In this document: positions 1 to 6,231 of the stretch, one piece after another | Position numbering within the stretch: position 1 is the stretch's first letter | Layout of the letters: each line of letters opens with the position of its first letter | Source: Verrucomicrobiota bacterium | GTDB taxonomy: Bacteria; Verrucomicrobiota; Verrucomicrobiia; Limisphaerales; J093 | DNA length: 9,364 nucleotides | Assembly (NCBI GenBank): GCA_029907285.1 | Contig: JARYMD010000163.1 | Location: 1-9,364, forward strand | Direction: 5' to 3' | The notes under the pieces: generated by a model | What the model was told of the DNA's origin: nothing | The model's database searches: none | The model's input: only the letters and a program-made list of their open reading frames with translations | Made by a program: the position numbers and the translations under genes

Positions 1-50
1 CTGCGGGTGCGCTGGCTGCATGCAGTTTGGATCGGCGTGCCCGGACAACA

Positions 51-770
51 ATGGCCACTCTGACTTTTGATATTGAAACCTCTGCATTGCCTCAGGACGC
101 GTTCGATGAGGCGCAGTGGGAATTCTTGTTTCGCGAAGCGGACCGGCTTCCCGATCCTGCGGCCCGGGAGCAGAAACGCGCTGAAATTGTCCAGCAGCTC
201 AATCTTTGGCCGCTGACAGCTCAGGTGGTTTGCATCGCAATGGTCAATGTCGATACCGATCGTGGCCAGGTGCTGTATCTGTCGGGTGACAGCCAATCCA
301 AGACAGATCAAGACAGCACTGTGGAGTTCGTCCCGTGCCCCGGCGAATCGGCCCTGCTGTCGAGTTTCTGGGACGTGGCACGGCATTACGAACACGTTGT
401 TACCTTTAACGGACGGAGCTTTGACGTTCCGTTCCTGTACTTGCGTTCCGCTGTGCGCGGCGTTGCCATAACGCGCAAAGACTGGATCGGCTACCGCTAC
501 TCGACCGAGCCGCATTGCGATCTGGCCGATCAACTGACTTTCTACAATGTGAGCGGGCGCGAGGGGGCAGCACGCAAGTTCAATCTGGACTTCTATTGCA
601 AGGTTTTCGGCATCGATTCGCCAAAGAGCCATGGCGTGACAGGACGCGATGTGAACCAGTTGATGGCTGAGGGCAGGTACATTGACGTCGCCGAGTATTG
701 CCTGCGGGACGTGCGCGCCACTGTTGCGCTTTACAAGATTTGGAAAGAGCGCCTCGCGGGGATCAAGTAA
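51..770 (+). CDS. PolB-like 3'-5' exonuclease (DEDDy superfamily)
   Basis: This 239-residue protein has the ribonuclease H-like 3'-5' exonuclease fold found as a stand-alone relative of the proofreading domain of family B DNA polymerases. All acidic metal-binding positions are visible: Exo I as FDIET (D7, E9), Exo II as FNGRSFD (N120, D125), and Exo III as YCLRD (Y216, D220), whose Tyr-x3-Asp spacing makes it the DEDDy type. D160 in HCDLAD is a further conserved acid. It should remove nucleotides from DNA 3' ends with two metal ions in the cytoplasm; its pathway is unknown and a repair role is inference. I chose ATG 51 because the Exo I strand begins directly after it. An in-frame TTG at 27 would add eight residues without similarity. 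Neither start has a clear ribosome site. The gene is intact, and its upstream context lies outside the window. It is convergent with the kinase genes. Confidence 0.86.
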   Translation: MATLTFDIETSALPQDAFDEAQWEFLFREADRLPDPAAREQKRAEIVQQLNLWPLTAQVVCIAMVNVDTDRGQVLYLSGDSQSKTDQDSTVEFVPCPGESALLSSFWDVARHYEHVVTFNGRSFDVPFLYLRSAVRGVAITRKDWIGYRYSTEPHCDLADQLTFYNVSGREGAARKFNLDFYCKVFGIDSPKSHGVTGRDVNQLMAEGRYIDVAEYCLRDVRATVALYKIWKERLAGIK

Positions 771-930
771 GAACAGCAAACCGTTTCAATTCGGCGTCTG
801 CATTTCGCGCAATCGTGTTGTCTTCCTTGAAACCTTTTCGTCGCCGCAACCTTTGTCGGCTGCACAATCGCGCTCTGGGATATCAGGTTTTCTCCGGTGG
901 AACACTATTCGCTCTGCCAACCCGGGGCTT

Positions 931-1042
931 CGTTGAAGATTGCGCGTTGAACGTTGGACGGTGAGTGTTCCGATCGGTTCAGCCGGCTGGGCGTTTGTTT
1001 GGGAACGCTCAGCGTTCACCACGCATCTTGCAACCTTCAACG
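931..1042. repeat. About 112-bp element bounded by imperfect 13-bp inverted repeats
   Basis: CGTTGAAGATTGC at 931-943 faces GCAACCTTCAACG at 1030-1042; the arms match at 12 of 13 positions. Between them lie a perfect hairpin (1003-1017) and a stretch (938-990) that reappears in degraded form on the opposite strand at 5967-6024. Short, non-coding, internally palindromic DNA between convergent genes resembles a REP-like or MITE-like dispersed repeat. No target-site duplication was identified, so mobility is inference. It could also act as a bidirectional terminator or mRNA 3' stabiliser. Confidence 0.5.
1003..1017. repeat. Perfect hairpin GAACGC-TCA-GCGTTC
   Basis: Two 6-bp arms are separated by three bases. 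The hairpin lies inside the 931-1042 repeat and downstream of both convergent genes. No T-tract follows on either strand, so it is not called a terminator. The same words recur at 5987-6008 (GAACGCT, 8-base loop, AGCGTTC). Confidence 0.6.
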
Positions 1043-1167
1043 TGGCGATTGAAAAACAGCCGTATCTGATTTCCCACACATTCAGGTCGGAGCATGGATT
1101 GGAGGTGGCGTTGTCTGTACAGATTTCGACGTCGAGCACGGATTGCCCAATCAGGAGAAACCTTGGG

Positions 1168-2133
1168 CTATGCAGGGTGCACAACCGAATGGATCGCCTG
1201 CAACAGTTGGTTGGTGCCATAGGGCTTCTGGAGGAATACCTTCACACCCAACTTCTCGAGTTGCGCGATTTTTGCAGCCTGATTGGAGCTCGTGGAGTCG
1301 CCAGTGCTGACAATTATCGGCAATTTGGGGTCAATTCTGTGAAGCGCGCTCGCCAGCCCAAGCCCGTCTATCACAGGCATCAACAAGTCGGTTATGACCA
1401 GATCGATCCTTTCCCTGTATTTGGTGTACACGCTGATTCCTGCTGCACCGTCTTCGGTGACGAGGACCCTGTAGCCGCCTTTTTCGAGAGTCCGCTTTGT
1501 CACCTCGCGAATTCCAAGTTCATCGTCCACCACCAATATCAGTTCGCCCTGTCCGCAAGGAGCTTGCGCTTGCGCTGGGCCCGCCTGCGACAAGGCATCC
1601 GGCACGGCGGGAAGGTAAACAGAAAAAACACTTCCTTGCCCGGGCGTGCTCTTGACCAGAATGAAGCCGCCGTGGCTTCTGACAATTCCGTGCGACGTTG
1701 CCAGGCCGAGGCCGGTTCCTGTCCCCGGTTCTTTGGTTGTGAAGAACAGTTCGAAGAGGTGATCCAAAACCTCCTTTGTCATTCCGTGTCTGGTGTCGCT
1801 GACCTCAACAACAACGAACGGCCCTTCCCGGGCCTCCGAAGCCACGGTGGACAGGAACTGCCTGTCGAGCTGCTTGTTCGCGGCGGTAATTTTGAGGTCG
1901 CCTCCGCCGGGCATGGCATCGCGCGCGTTCACAGAAAGATTCAACAGCACCTGTTGAATCTGCGTCGAATCGCCGATGATTGGCCAGAGGTCACGGGGAC
2001 AGAGTTCGTAGTAAGTGATATTCCGCGGAAAGGTCTCCCGGATCAGGCGGCCGGTGTCTCTAATGAGGTGCTGCAACTGGATCGGTATTCTTTCGCCTTT
2101 GAGGCCGCGGGCGAACGTCAGCAATTGCCGCAC
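1168..2133 (-). CDS. Hybrid kinase, third frame: ATPase domain and C-terminal receiver
   Basis: This is the 3' part of the hybrid kinase. The first in-frame start is a GTG at 2133, but coding continuity runs back to about 2144 (ANIVRQLLTFARG, the second dimerisation helix). The ATPase domain has an N box (QVLLNLSVNARDAM), a G1 box that reads DTRHGM instead of the usual DTGxGM, an F box (FELFFTTK) and a G2 box (GTGTGLGLAT). A short linker rich in Ala, Gln and Pro leads to a receiver with VVDDE, phospho-acceptor D in ITDLLMPVIDG, and QKPY. It ends at TAG 1168-1170. A fragment starting at 2133 would lack the phospho-accepting histidine. Confidence 0.85.
   Translation of the reverse strand: MRQLLTFARGLKGERIPIQLQHLIRDTGRLIRETFPRNITYYELCPRDLWPIIGDSTQIQQVLLNLSVNARDAMPGGGDLKITAANKQLDRQFLSTVASEAREGPFVVVEVSDTRHGMTKEVLDHLFELFFTTKEPGTGTGLGLATSHGIVRSHGGFILVKSTPGQGSVFSVYLPAVPDALSQAGPAQAQAPCGQGELILVVDDELGIREVTKRTLEKGGYRVLVTEDGAAGISVYTKYRERIDLVITDLLMPVIDGLGLASALHRIDPKLPIIVSTGDSTSSNQAAKIAQLEKLGVKVFLQKPYGTNQLLQAIHSVVHPA
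1937..1961. repeat. Perfect 11-bp inverted repeat inside the N-box codons
   Basis: AGATTCAACAG (1937-1947) and CTGTTGAATCT (1951-1961) are exact inverse complements around CAC. The minus strand codes QIQQVLLNL here, and the palindrome may be a by-product of the CAA/CAG/TTG codons. It could form a stable mRNA hairpin. Confidence 0.55.
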
Positions 2134-4184
2134 AATGTTCGCCCACGCTGAGCACTCGACTGGATCATTTCGATGCTCGCTTGAAACTCCGGCGAGATGG
2201 ATTTGTCGCGGAGCAGCGAAGCGCCCAGGACGATTGGCGACAGCACATTGTTCAGGTCGTGTGCAATGCCGCTGGCAAGTGCGCCGATGCCTTCCAGCCG
2301 CTGGGCTCGCAGGTACCTGGCCTCGATATCCTTTTTCTCCGCGATGTCCGTCTGAATCGCAAGAATCTCGGCGGGTTCACCCGGCTTTTCAGGCAGGAGT
2401 GTCCGGCGGCAGAACATTATCAGTGGTTTGCCGCCCTTTGTCTCGAACTTCATTTCGCCGGACCATGCGCGTTCTTTCAGCAGGGCAGACTCCGCGGCGG
2501 TGAAAGCCGCCACATCCTTCACGCCCAGCTCGGTGATTTTGCGGCCGAGCGCTTCTTCGCGTTTCCAGCCGAGTGTGTGTTCAGATGCGCTGTTCCAATA
2601 CGACACCACACCATCTGGCGACCGCACATGAATGGCGTCGGTGGCTGCTTCCAGCAACGCAGCCTGGCGTTCGAGCCACAACTGTGCCTGTCTGTATTCC
2701 GTGATGTCCTCGACAGTGCCGTCATAGAAAACAATCTTGCCGTGCTGGTCGCGGACCGGCTGTGCACTTACCCTGACATAAACAATGCTGGCGTCTTTCC
2801 TGACCCATGCACTCTCCAGGCCGGGCACCGTTCCCTCGCGCTCGATGGCTTCTTTAAACAAGCTCCTCGGGTATCTGGGGTGGAACCCTTCTGTTTCCAG
2901 ATTAATCTGAGCCAGTTTCTCAAATGAGCTGTAACCCAATAACCGGACCAGGGCCGGATTAGCCATGACGATGCGCCCGTCCGGAGTGGTGCGATACAGA
3001 CCCATCACGGAATTGTCATACAAACTCCGGAACCGCTGTTCGCTTTCTTTCAGGCGGTCTTGTGCAAGCCGTTGCTGGGTTGTTTCACGAACAACCCCGA
3101 CCATTCTTACTGCGCGCCCGTCCGAGTCATAAGTGAATCGGCCATGGCCCAAAATCCAGTGCACACTGCCGTCCGGCCAAATCACCCTGTATTCACACTC
3201 GTAGGCGTGGCGGTTCTCGAGTGCGCGCTTGATTGCGTCGGAGACCAGCTCTTTGTCCTCAGGGTGCAAGCGCGCCTCGAAACATTCATATGCGCCGTTG
3301 AACTCATCCGGTCTCAAACCGAACAACCGTGCGTGATGCCCGCCCCACACAATCTTGCCGGTGACGAGGTCCCAGTCCCAGGTGCCCAGACCGGTCGATT
3401 CAATTGCCATCGCGAGCCTTTCCTGGCTTTGTTGAAGCTGTTTTTGTGCCTCGCTGCGCTCGGTCACATCGGCCAGCAAGCAGTGGCTGTGGGACGGGCG
3501 CCCTTCATCGTCGTGCGCGAAAACGCCCCTGACTTCGATCGTGCGCACTTCGCCGTTCTTGCAACGGAATTCGAGCTCGCTTGAGGCGGTTTTGTTGTCG
3601 TCTCTGAACTGTGGAAACAATCTTTCAAATTTCGCTCTTGAATCAGCAGTCAGGAAATCAGTCAGGGGCCGTCCGATGACTTCCTCACGTGCATAACCGA
3701 ACATCTGCAGCCAGAACGGCTTGACATCCAAGAGCCGGCCCTGCGGGTCCAGCGAATGGTATCCGGCAGGTATTTTCTCGTAAACGTCCTTCAGATGCTG
3801 TTCGCTTTGCCGCAGTGTCACCTCAACGCGTTCCCGACGCCGGATTTCTTCCTCCAGTTCACGCTTTGTGGCATCGAGCTGAACGAGTTTGTCTTCGAGC
3901 TTGCGGACCAGCGCCTGGTTGTATTGCTGGAGGTACCCGGTGTCGCATTCGAGGGTGGGACGTTCAACGTCCGGCGAAACAGGCTGCCGAAGGCGCACTC
4001 CGACCTCGCTGGAAACGAGTGAACTGATGATTTCGATGAATGCCTCGTTTTCAACCGGTTTGACCACGAACCGGTCTGCGCCAATGCTCAATGCAAGTTC
4101 CTCGTCTTTCGGGTCAGTGAATGTGGCTGTGTAAAAACAAACGGCACAGATTTCAGTTCCGGGTCCTTTTTGCACGCCCTGCAC
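2118..4184 (-). CDS. Hybrid kinase, second frame: receiver end, four PAS domains, His box
   Basis: This is the middle part of the hybrid kinase. The correct frame enters at about 4137 with YTATFTDPKDEE, the end of receiver 2 including K237 in VVKPVE. A heptad-like charged helix follows, then four PAS domains, each ended by a typical linker (DVTERSEAQ, ETTQQRLAQ, DITEYRQAQ, DIAEKKDIE). The second PAS has the WDWDLVTG and HPEDKE pattern of PAS_3-type folds. The His box is GIAHDLNNVLSPI. The frame goes wrong after SSAQRG and stops at 2118. No cofactor-binding cysteine or histidine can be assigned by eye, so the ligand of each PAS is unknown. Confidence 0.85.
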   Translation of the reverse strand: MQGVQKGPGTEICAVCFYTATFTDPKDEELALSIGADRFVVKPVENEAFIEIISSLVSSEVGVRLRQPVSPDVERPTLECDTGYLQQYNQALVRKLEDKLVQLDATKRELEEEIRRRERVEVTLRQSEQHLKDVYEKIPAGYHSLDPQGRLLDVKPFWLQMFGYAREEVIGRPLTDFLTADSRAKFERLFPQFRDDNKTASSELEFRCKNGEVRTIEVRGVFAHDDEGRPSHSHCLLADVTERSEAQKQLQQSQERLAMAIESTGLGTWDWDLVTGKIVWGGHHARLFGLRPDEFNGAYECFEARLHPEDKELVSDAIKRALENRHAYECEYRVIWPDGSVHWILGHGRFTYDSDGRAVRMVGVVRETTQQRLAQDRLKESEQRFRSLYDNSVMGLYRTTPDGRIVMANPALVRLLGYSSFEKLAQINLETEGFHPRYPRSLFKEAIEREGTVPGLESAWVRKDASIVYVRVSAQPVRDQHGKIVFYDGTVEDITEYRQAQLWLERQAALLEAATDAIHVRSPDGVVSYWNSASEHTLGWKREEALGRKITELGVKDVAAFTAAESALLKERAWSGEMKFETKGGKPLIMFCRRTLLPEKPGEPAEILAIQTDIAEKKDIEARYLRAQRLEGIGALASGIAHDLNNVLSPIVLGASLLRDKSISPEFQASIEMIQSSAQRGRTLCGNC
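2142..2144 (-). other. Frameshift site: one base short in a G-run (minus strand)
   Basis: The minus strand reads CGT GGG CGA ACA and soon stops (RGRTLCGNC). One more base gives CGT GGN GCG AAC ATT GTG, that is RGANIVRQLLTFARG, the expected second helix of the His-dimerisation domain. The following open frame is in that register. Confidence 0.88.
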
Positions 4185-4768
4185 AACGCAAACCCATCCA
4201 TCGAGGGCATTAGAATGTCGCTGATGATGAGGTCTGGCATGGCCTCATGCGCTTTCTTGAGGGCTTCAGAGCCATCAGCGGCTTCAAGCACTTCAAACCC
4301 TTTCGACCGCAGCAGCACCCGCAACTGGTACCTGGTCTCTGCCATGTCGTCCACGACCAAGACCGTTCTCGAGCGCGGGTTGTCTTCTTTGGGGGATGGC
4401 GCGGTTCTGAGATGCCTTTCAATGTCCTTCATGAAAACCTCCGGAACAATCGGCTTTTCAATATACCCCGTGCACCCCGCCGCAAGAAAGCGCTCGCGGT
4501 CGCCCGGCATCGCATGCGCGGTAAACGCCAAAATGGGTATGCGTTCAAACCCGGCGATCTGCCGCAGCGCACTGGCAACATCGCACCCGTCCATGTCGGG
4601 CAAACTGACGTCAAGCAGCATCAGGTCCGGATGAACACCCGGCGCAAGCTCGAGGGCTTCCCTGCCACAGTTGGCACACCGGACATGACAGCCATTGCTC
4701 TCAAGAATGAACTTGGCAAGGTACAGATTTTCCTGATTGTCTTCGATAATAAAGACCGTCGCTTTCAT
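4088..4768 (-). CDS. Hybrid kinase, first frame: tandem receiver domains
   Basis: This is the 5' part of the hybrid kinase as it reads without correction. It encodes receiver 1 complete (acidic pair E9/D10, phospho-acceptor D53 in LLDVSLPDMDG, T83, K105 in EKP) and receiver 2 up to its fourth strand (D140/D141, D184 in SDILMPSMDG). The correct frame ends at about 4133, after PFVF; the next 15 or so residues before the stop at 4088 are out of frame. Two complete receivers at an N-terminus fit a protein that accepts phosphate from another kinase, and the upstream neighbour is the obvious candidate (inference). The open frame extends upstream to 5032, but that part is antiparallel-free overlap with the preceding kinase in another frame and shows no domain similarity. 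Confidence 0.8.
   Translation of the reverse strand: MKATVFIIEDNQENLYLAKFILESNGCHVRCANCGREALELAPGVHPDLMLLDVSLPDMDGCDVASALRQIAGFERIPILAFTAHAMPGDRERFLAAGCTGYIEKPIVPEVFMKDIERHLRTAPSPKEDNPRSRTVLVVDDMAETRYQLRVLLRSKGFEVLEAADGSEALKKAHEAMPDLIISDILMPSMDGFALCRACKKDPELKSVPFVFTQPHSLTRKTRNLH
4133..4137 (-). other. Frameshift site: one base short in a T-run (minus strand)
   Basis: The minus strand reads GTT TTT ACA CAG, which ends the receiver as VFTQPHS and then stops. With six T instead of five it reads GTT TTT TAC ACA GCC, giving VFYTATF, the normal receiver 2 continuation that the next open frame encodes. Confidence 0.85.
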
Positions 4769-4820
4769 TATGCATGGACATGATTGACAGCGGACAATTG
4801 ACGTTTTGGATGTGCATTGC

Positions 4821-5267
4821 TCATTCGCCCGGCGGTTCGGCCGGGATTGTGAAAGTGAACTTGGTGCCGCTGCCAGGCGCGCTTTCAACCGAGATCGTTC
4901 CACCGAGCTTTTCAACCAGCCGTTTGCAAATTGCAAGGCCCAATCCTGTGCCTTCTGGCCGCACACCCGGCTCCACAGGAAGCTGACTGAAAGGCTGAAA
5001 CAGTTTCGGAAAATGTTCGGGTGAAATTCCAACGCCTGTGTCGATCACGGACACCTCGAGCATCTGACTCAGTTCAGTCGCGGACGTCCGTCTTGCCACA
5101 ACTCGAATGCTGCCATGGACTGTGAACTTGACAGCGTTGCTGAGAAGGTTGAGCAAAACCTGTTCGAACCTGCGCCGATCACTGGTCACCAGGCCGATGT
5201 CAGGCGAAACCTCGGTGAAAATGGCAAGCCCCTTTTTTTGAAATCCGGGGTTTGATTGACTCGACAA
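4821..5267 (-). CDS. Truncated kinase, second frame: HATPase domain
   Basis: This is the 3' open frame of the second kinase. The correct register begins near 5233 with KKGLAIFTEVSPDIG and runs through all four ATP-binding boxes to PAEPPGE and the stop. The first residues after the TTG at 5267 (SSQSNPGF) are an out-of-frame reading of SIKPRIS. On its own this fragment would be an ATPase domain without a histidine. Confidence 0.75.
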   Translation of the reverse strand: MSSQSNPGFQKKGLAIFTEVSPDIGLVTSDRRRFEQVLLNLLSNAVKFTVHGSIRVVARRTSATELSQMLEVSVIDTGVGISPEHFPKLFQPFSQLPVEPGVRPEGTGLGLAICKRLVEKLGGTISVESAPGSGTKFTFTIPAEPPGE

Positions 5268-5970
5268 CGTTCAGGATTGACGTCGCCAAATCAAATGGCA
5301 AAGGCACAATCTCGATATGGCCGGCTTCGATCTTCGAAAGGTCAAGTATCTCGTTTATCAGTGACAGAAGACGCCGCCCCGCTTCCTGCACAAAACGCAG
5401 TTGTTTGGTTTGCTCCTCATTCAGCGGCCCGGCCAGCCCCCGCAAAAGTATCCCCGCAAACCCGATTATCGAGTTGAGCGGCGTGCGAAGTTCATGCGAC
5501 ATGGTGGCAAGGAAAACCGATTTAAGCCGGTCGCTTTCCTCGGCCTGCAGTTTGGCCCGCTCGAGCTCGGCGGTCCGCTCCGCCACACGCCGTTCAAGCT
5601 CGTCAGCCCGCTGTTGAAGGGCCGTGTTCAATTCAACGACGATCTTCTCTGCGCGTTGTCTCTCAGCGATTTCGTTTTCCAGCTCGGCGATTTTCTGGGC
5701 CAGCTTGTCCACCAATAGCCTGCGATGGTCTTCAGCAAATCCTGAGGCTGAGGATGGAGCCACTGGATTTTCAGGGGACCGAAGCGCCCTTTCGACGGCG
5801 TCAAGGATGACTGAGACGTCACTGGTCTTTGCAATCACGTCGAGCACTCCACACTCGCTGGCCAGCGCGCGGGCAACGGACTCGTGATACACACTGGTGA
5901 AAAACACAACGCGCGTTGCCCGAATCTCCGGGTCCGACCGGAGGTTAGCCACAAGTTCAAATCCGTCCAT
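5200..5970 (-). CDS. Truncated kinase, first frame: partial receiver, coiled coil, HisKA
   Basis: This is the 5' open frame of the second kinase as written. It encodes the C-terminal half of a receiver, the coiled-coil signalling helix and the complete HisKA domain through LDLSKIEAGHIEIVPLPFDL. The correct frame is lost after KPRISKKG, and the last residues (ACHFHRGFA) are spurious. ATG 5970 has no visible ribosome site, which fits an internal methionine of a longer ancestral gene better than a true start. Confidence 0.75.
   Translation of the reverse strand: MDGFELVANLRSDPEIRATRVVFFTSVYHESVARALASECGVLDVIAKTSDVSVILDAVERALRSPENPVAPSSASGFAEDHRRLLVDKLAQKIAELENEIAERQRAEKIVVELNTALQQRADELERRVAERTAELERAKLQAEESDRLKSVFLATMSHELRTPLNSIIGFAGILLRGLAGPLNEEQTKQLRFVQEAGRRLLSLINEILDLSKIEAGHIEIVPLPFDLATSILNVVESIKPRISKKGACHFHRGFA
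5233..5239 (-). other. Frameshift site: one extra base in an A7 run (minus strand)
   Basis: The minus strand reads TCA AAA AAA GGG GCT (SKKGA). With six A it reads TCA AAA AAG GGG CTT GCC (SKKGLA), which joins the HisKA frame to the ATPase frame without a gap. The run is flanked by a run of four G. Confidence 0.85.
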
Positions 5971-6024
5971 CCGGGTGAACCGATAAGAACGCTCAACGCG
6001 CAGCGTTCATCAACGGTCGCAATC
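5967..6024 (-). repeat. Partial, degraded copy of the 931-1042 repeat
   Basis: Read on the minus strand, 6008 down to 5967 aligns without gaps to 949-990 on the plus strand, with 33 of 42 bases identical by my count. The clearest block is ATCGGTTCA followed by CCGG. With a few inserted bases the match continues to GATTGCG (6024-6018 versus 938-944). Similarity stops at 5967, where recognisable receiver coding begins with ATG GAC GGA (5970). Inside it, GAACGCT and AGCGTTC (5987-6008) form an inverted repeat. Confidence 0.5.
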
Positions 6025-6168
6025 ACCTGCTCGGCGTCCCTCAGGCTGCTTTGGTTCCGGCTGCGCCGGGCAGCGAAACATGCGGGCGAAAACCTGGGCG
6101 TAGCGGTGAGCTGCTGCGCCATGCTGTCAGGATGAGGAGAATCGCACAGCCGGACACGATGCTGATTC

Positions 6169-6197
6169 TTGACAGGAGGTCTTGCGGCCAGCATCTT
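6169..6197 (+). promoter_or_regulatory. Candidate sigma-70 promoter for acnA
   Basis: There is a perfect TTGACA at 6169-6174 and, 17 bases on, the poor -10 candidate CATCTT at 6192-6197. This would give an mRNA leader of about 30 bases before ATG 6234. The -10 matches consensus at only three positions, so the call rests mainly on the -35 and its distance from the gene. Confidence 0.25.
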
Positions 6198-6220
6198 GCA
6201 TTCCTTTAACCTTTTGGTTG

Positions 6221-6231
6221 CACCTGAGGTG
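6221..6231. promoter_or_regulatory. Palindrome CACCT-G-AGGTG overlapping the acnA ribosome site
   Basis: Two 5-bp arms surround one base, ending two bases before the acnA start codon. The right arm GAGGTG is complementary to the 16S rRNA tail and is the only ribosome-site candidate, though unusually close to the ATG. The left arm could pair with it and limit initiation, or the site may be an operator; both are inference. Confidence 0.3.

Larger units (their letters stand above)
771..1167. other. Convergent intergenic spacer with repeat element
   Basis: No gene is supported in these 397 bases between the exonuclease stop and the hybrid kinase stop. Open frames crossing it translate to low-complexity strings typical of inverted-repeat DNA, with no domain motif. 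The middle holds the repeat element described separately at 931-1042. No hairpin followed by a T-run was found for either convergent gene, so a classical intrinsic terminator is not evident. The inner hairpin at 1003-1017 is the only strong stem. Confidence 0.7.
1168..4768 (-). pseudogene. Large soluble hybrid histidine kinase, frameshifted twice (REC-REC-4xPAS-HK-REC)
   Basis: This is one gene read here as three open frames. Restoring one base in the run at 4133-4137 and one at 2142-2144 gives a continuous protein of exactly 1200 residues. Domains in order: receiver 1 (1-120; D53, K105), receiver 2 (134-250; D184, K237), coiled coil (284-325), four PAS domains (about 322-440, 446-562, 574-692, 700-812), dimerisation box with phospho-accepting H837 in AHDLNN, ATPase domain (about 930-1055), and receiver 3 (1077-1198; D1083, D1128, K1182). 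No membrane segment is seen, so it should sense a cytoplasmic signal and pass phosphate from H837 to D1128 or beyond. No DNA-binding output domain is present. Start ATG 4768 precedes the first receiver strand and has no clear Shine-Dalgarno. It lies 52 bp after a second kinase gene and is probably cotranscribed with it. Both gaps are in homopolymers, so sequencing error and real decay are both possible. Confidence 0.88.
4821..5970 (-). pseudogene. Histidine kinase with truncated N-terminal receiver and one frameshift
   Basis: This is a soluble sensor kinase. Removing one base from the seven-T run at 5233-5239 (plus strand) joins two open frames into 382 residues counted from ATG 5970. It begins in mid-receiver with MDGFELV and keeps strand 4 (VVFFTS) and the lysine strand (IAKTS). 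A long coiled coil (ERRVAERTAELERAK) follows, then a HisKA box with the phospho-accepting His of MSHELRTPLNS, and an ATPase domain with N box (LLNLLSNAVKFT), G1 box (VIDTGVGIS), F box (LFQPFSQ) and G2 box (GTGLGLAI). It ends at TGA 4821-4823. The part before 5970 does not show the receiver's acidic pair or phospho-acceptor Asp. An upstream ATG at 6194 could extend it to 457 residues only if a further base is restored near 5971. All residues needed for kinase activity are present if the frame is restored. It probably feeds the receivers of the next gene. Confidence 0.82.

Noticed and set aside
16..25. Ten-base palindrome CTGCATGCAG before the exonuclease gene
   Set aside because: It is too short to be informative, and the window edge hides its context.
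786..1220. 144-codon minus-strand open frame in the intergenic region
   Set aside because: The translation is the arbitrary-looking Asn/Gln/Arg/Ser-rich text given by inverted-repeat DNA. It has no motif and overlaps the kinase stop.
940..2151. 403-codon open frame on the plus strand
   Set aside because: It runs antisense through the ATPase and receiver domains of the hybrid kinase. Its translation shows no domain, and the antisense frame has clear conserved motifs.
4133..5239. Programmed ribosomal frameshifting at the T5 and A7 runs
   Set aside because: The A7 site needs a +1 shift, unlike the classical -1 slip on A-AAA-AAG, and the T5 and G3 sites need -1. Three unrelated events in one operon are far less likely than indels.
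6106..6170. Hydrophobic stretch in another minus-strand frame (ISIVSGCAILLILTA)
   Set aside because: It looks like a membrane segment, but its frame has a TAA just upstream with no usable start codon and a stop soon after, so it is probably fortuitous.
6174..6180. Perfect AGGAGGT ribosome-site word on the plus strand
   Set aside because: No start codon lies at a suitable distance. The nearest TTG is only one base away, and the frame it opens is a shadow of acnA.
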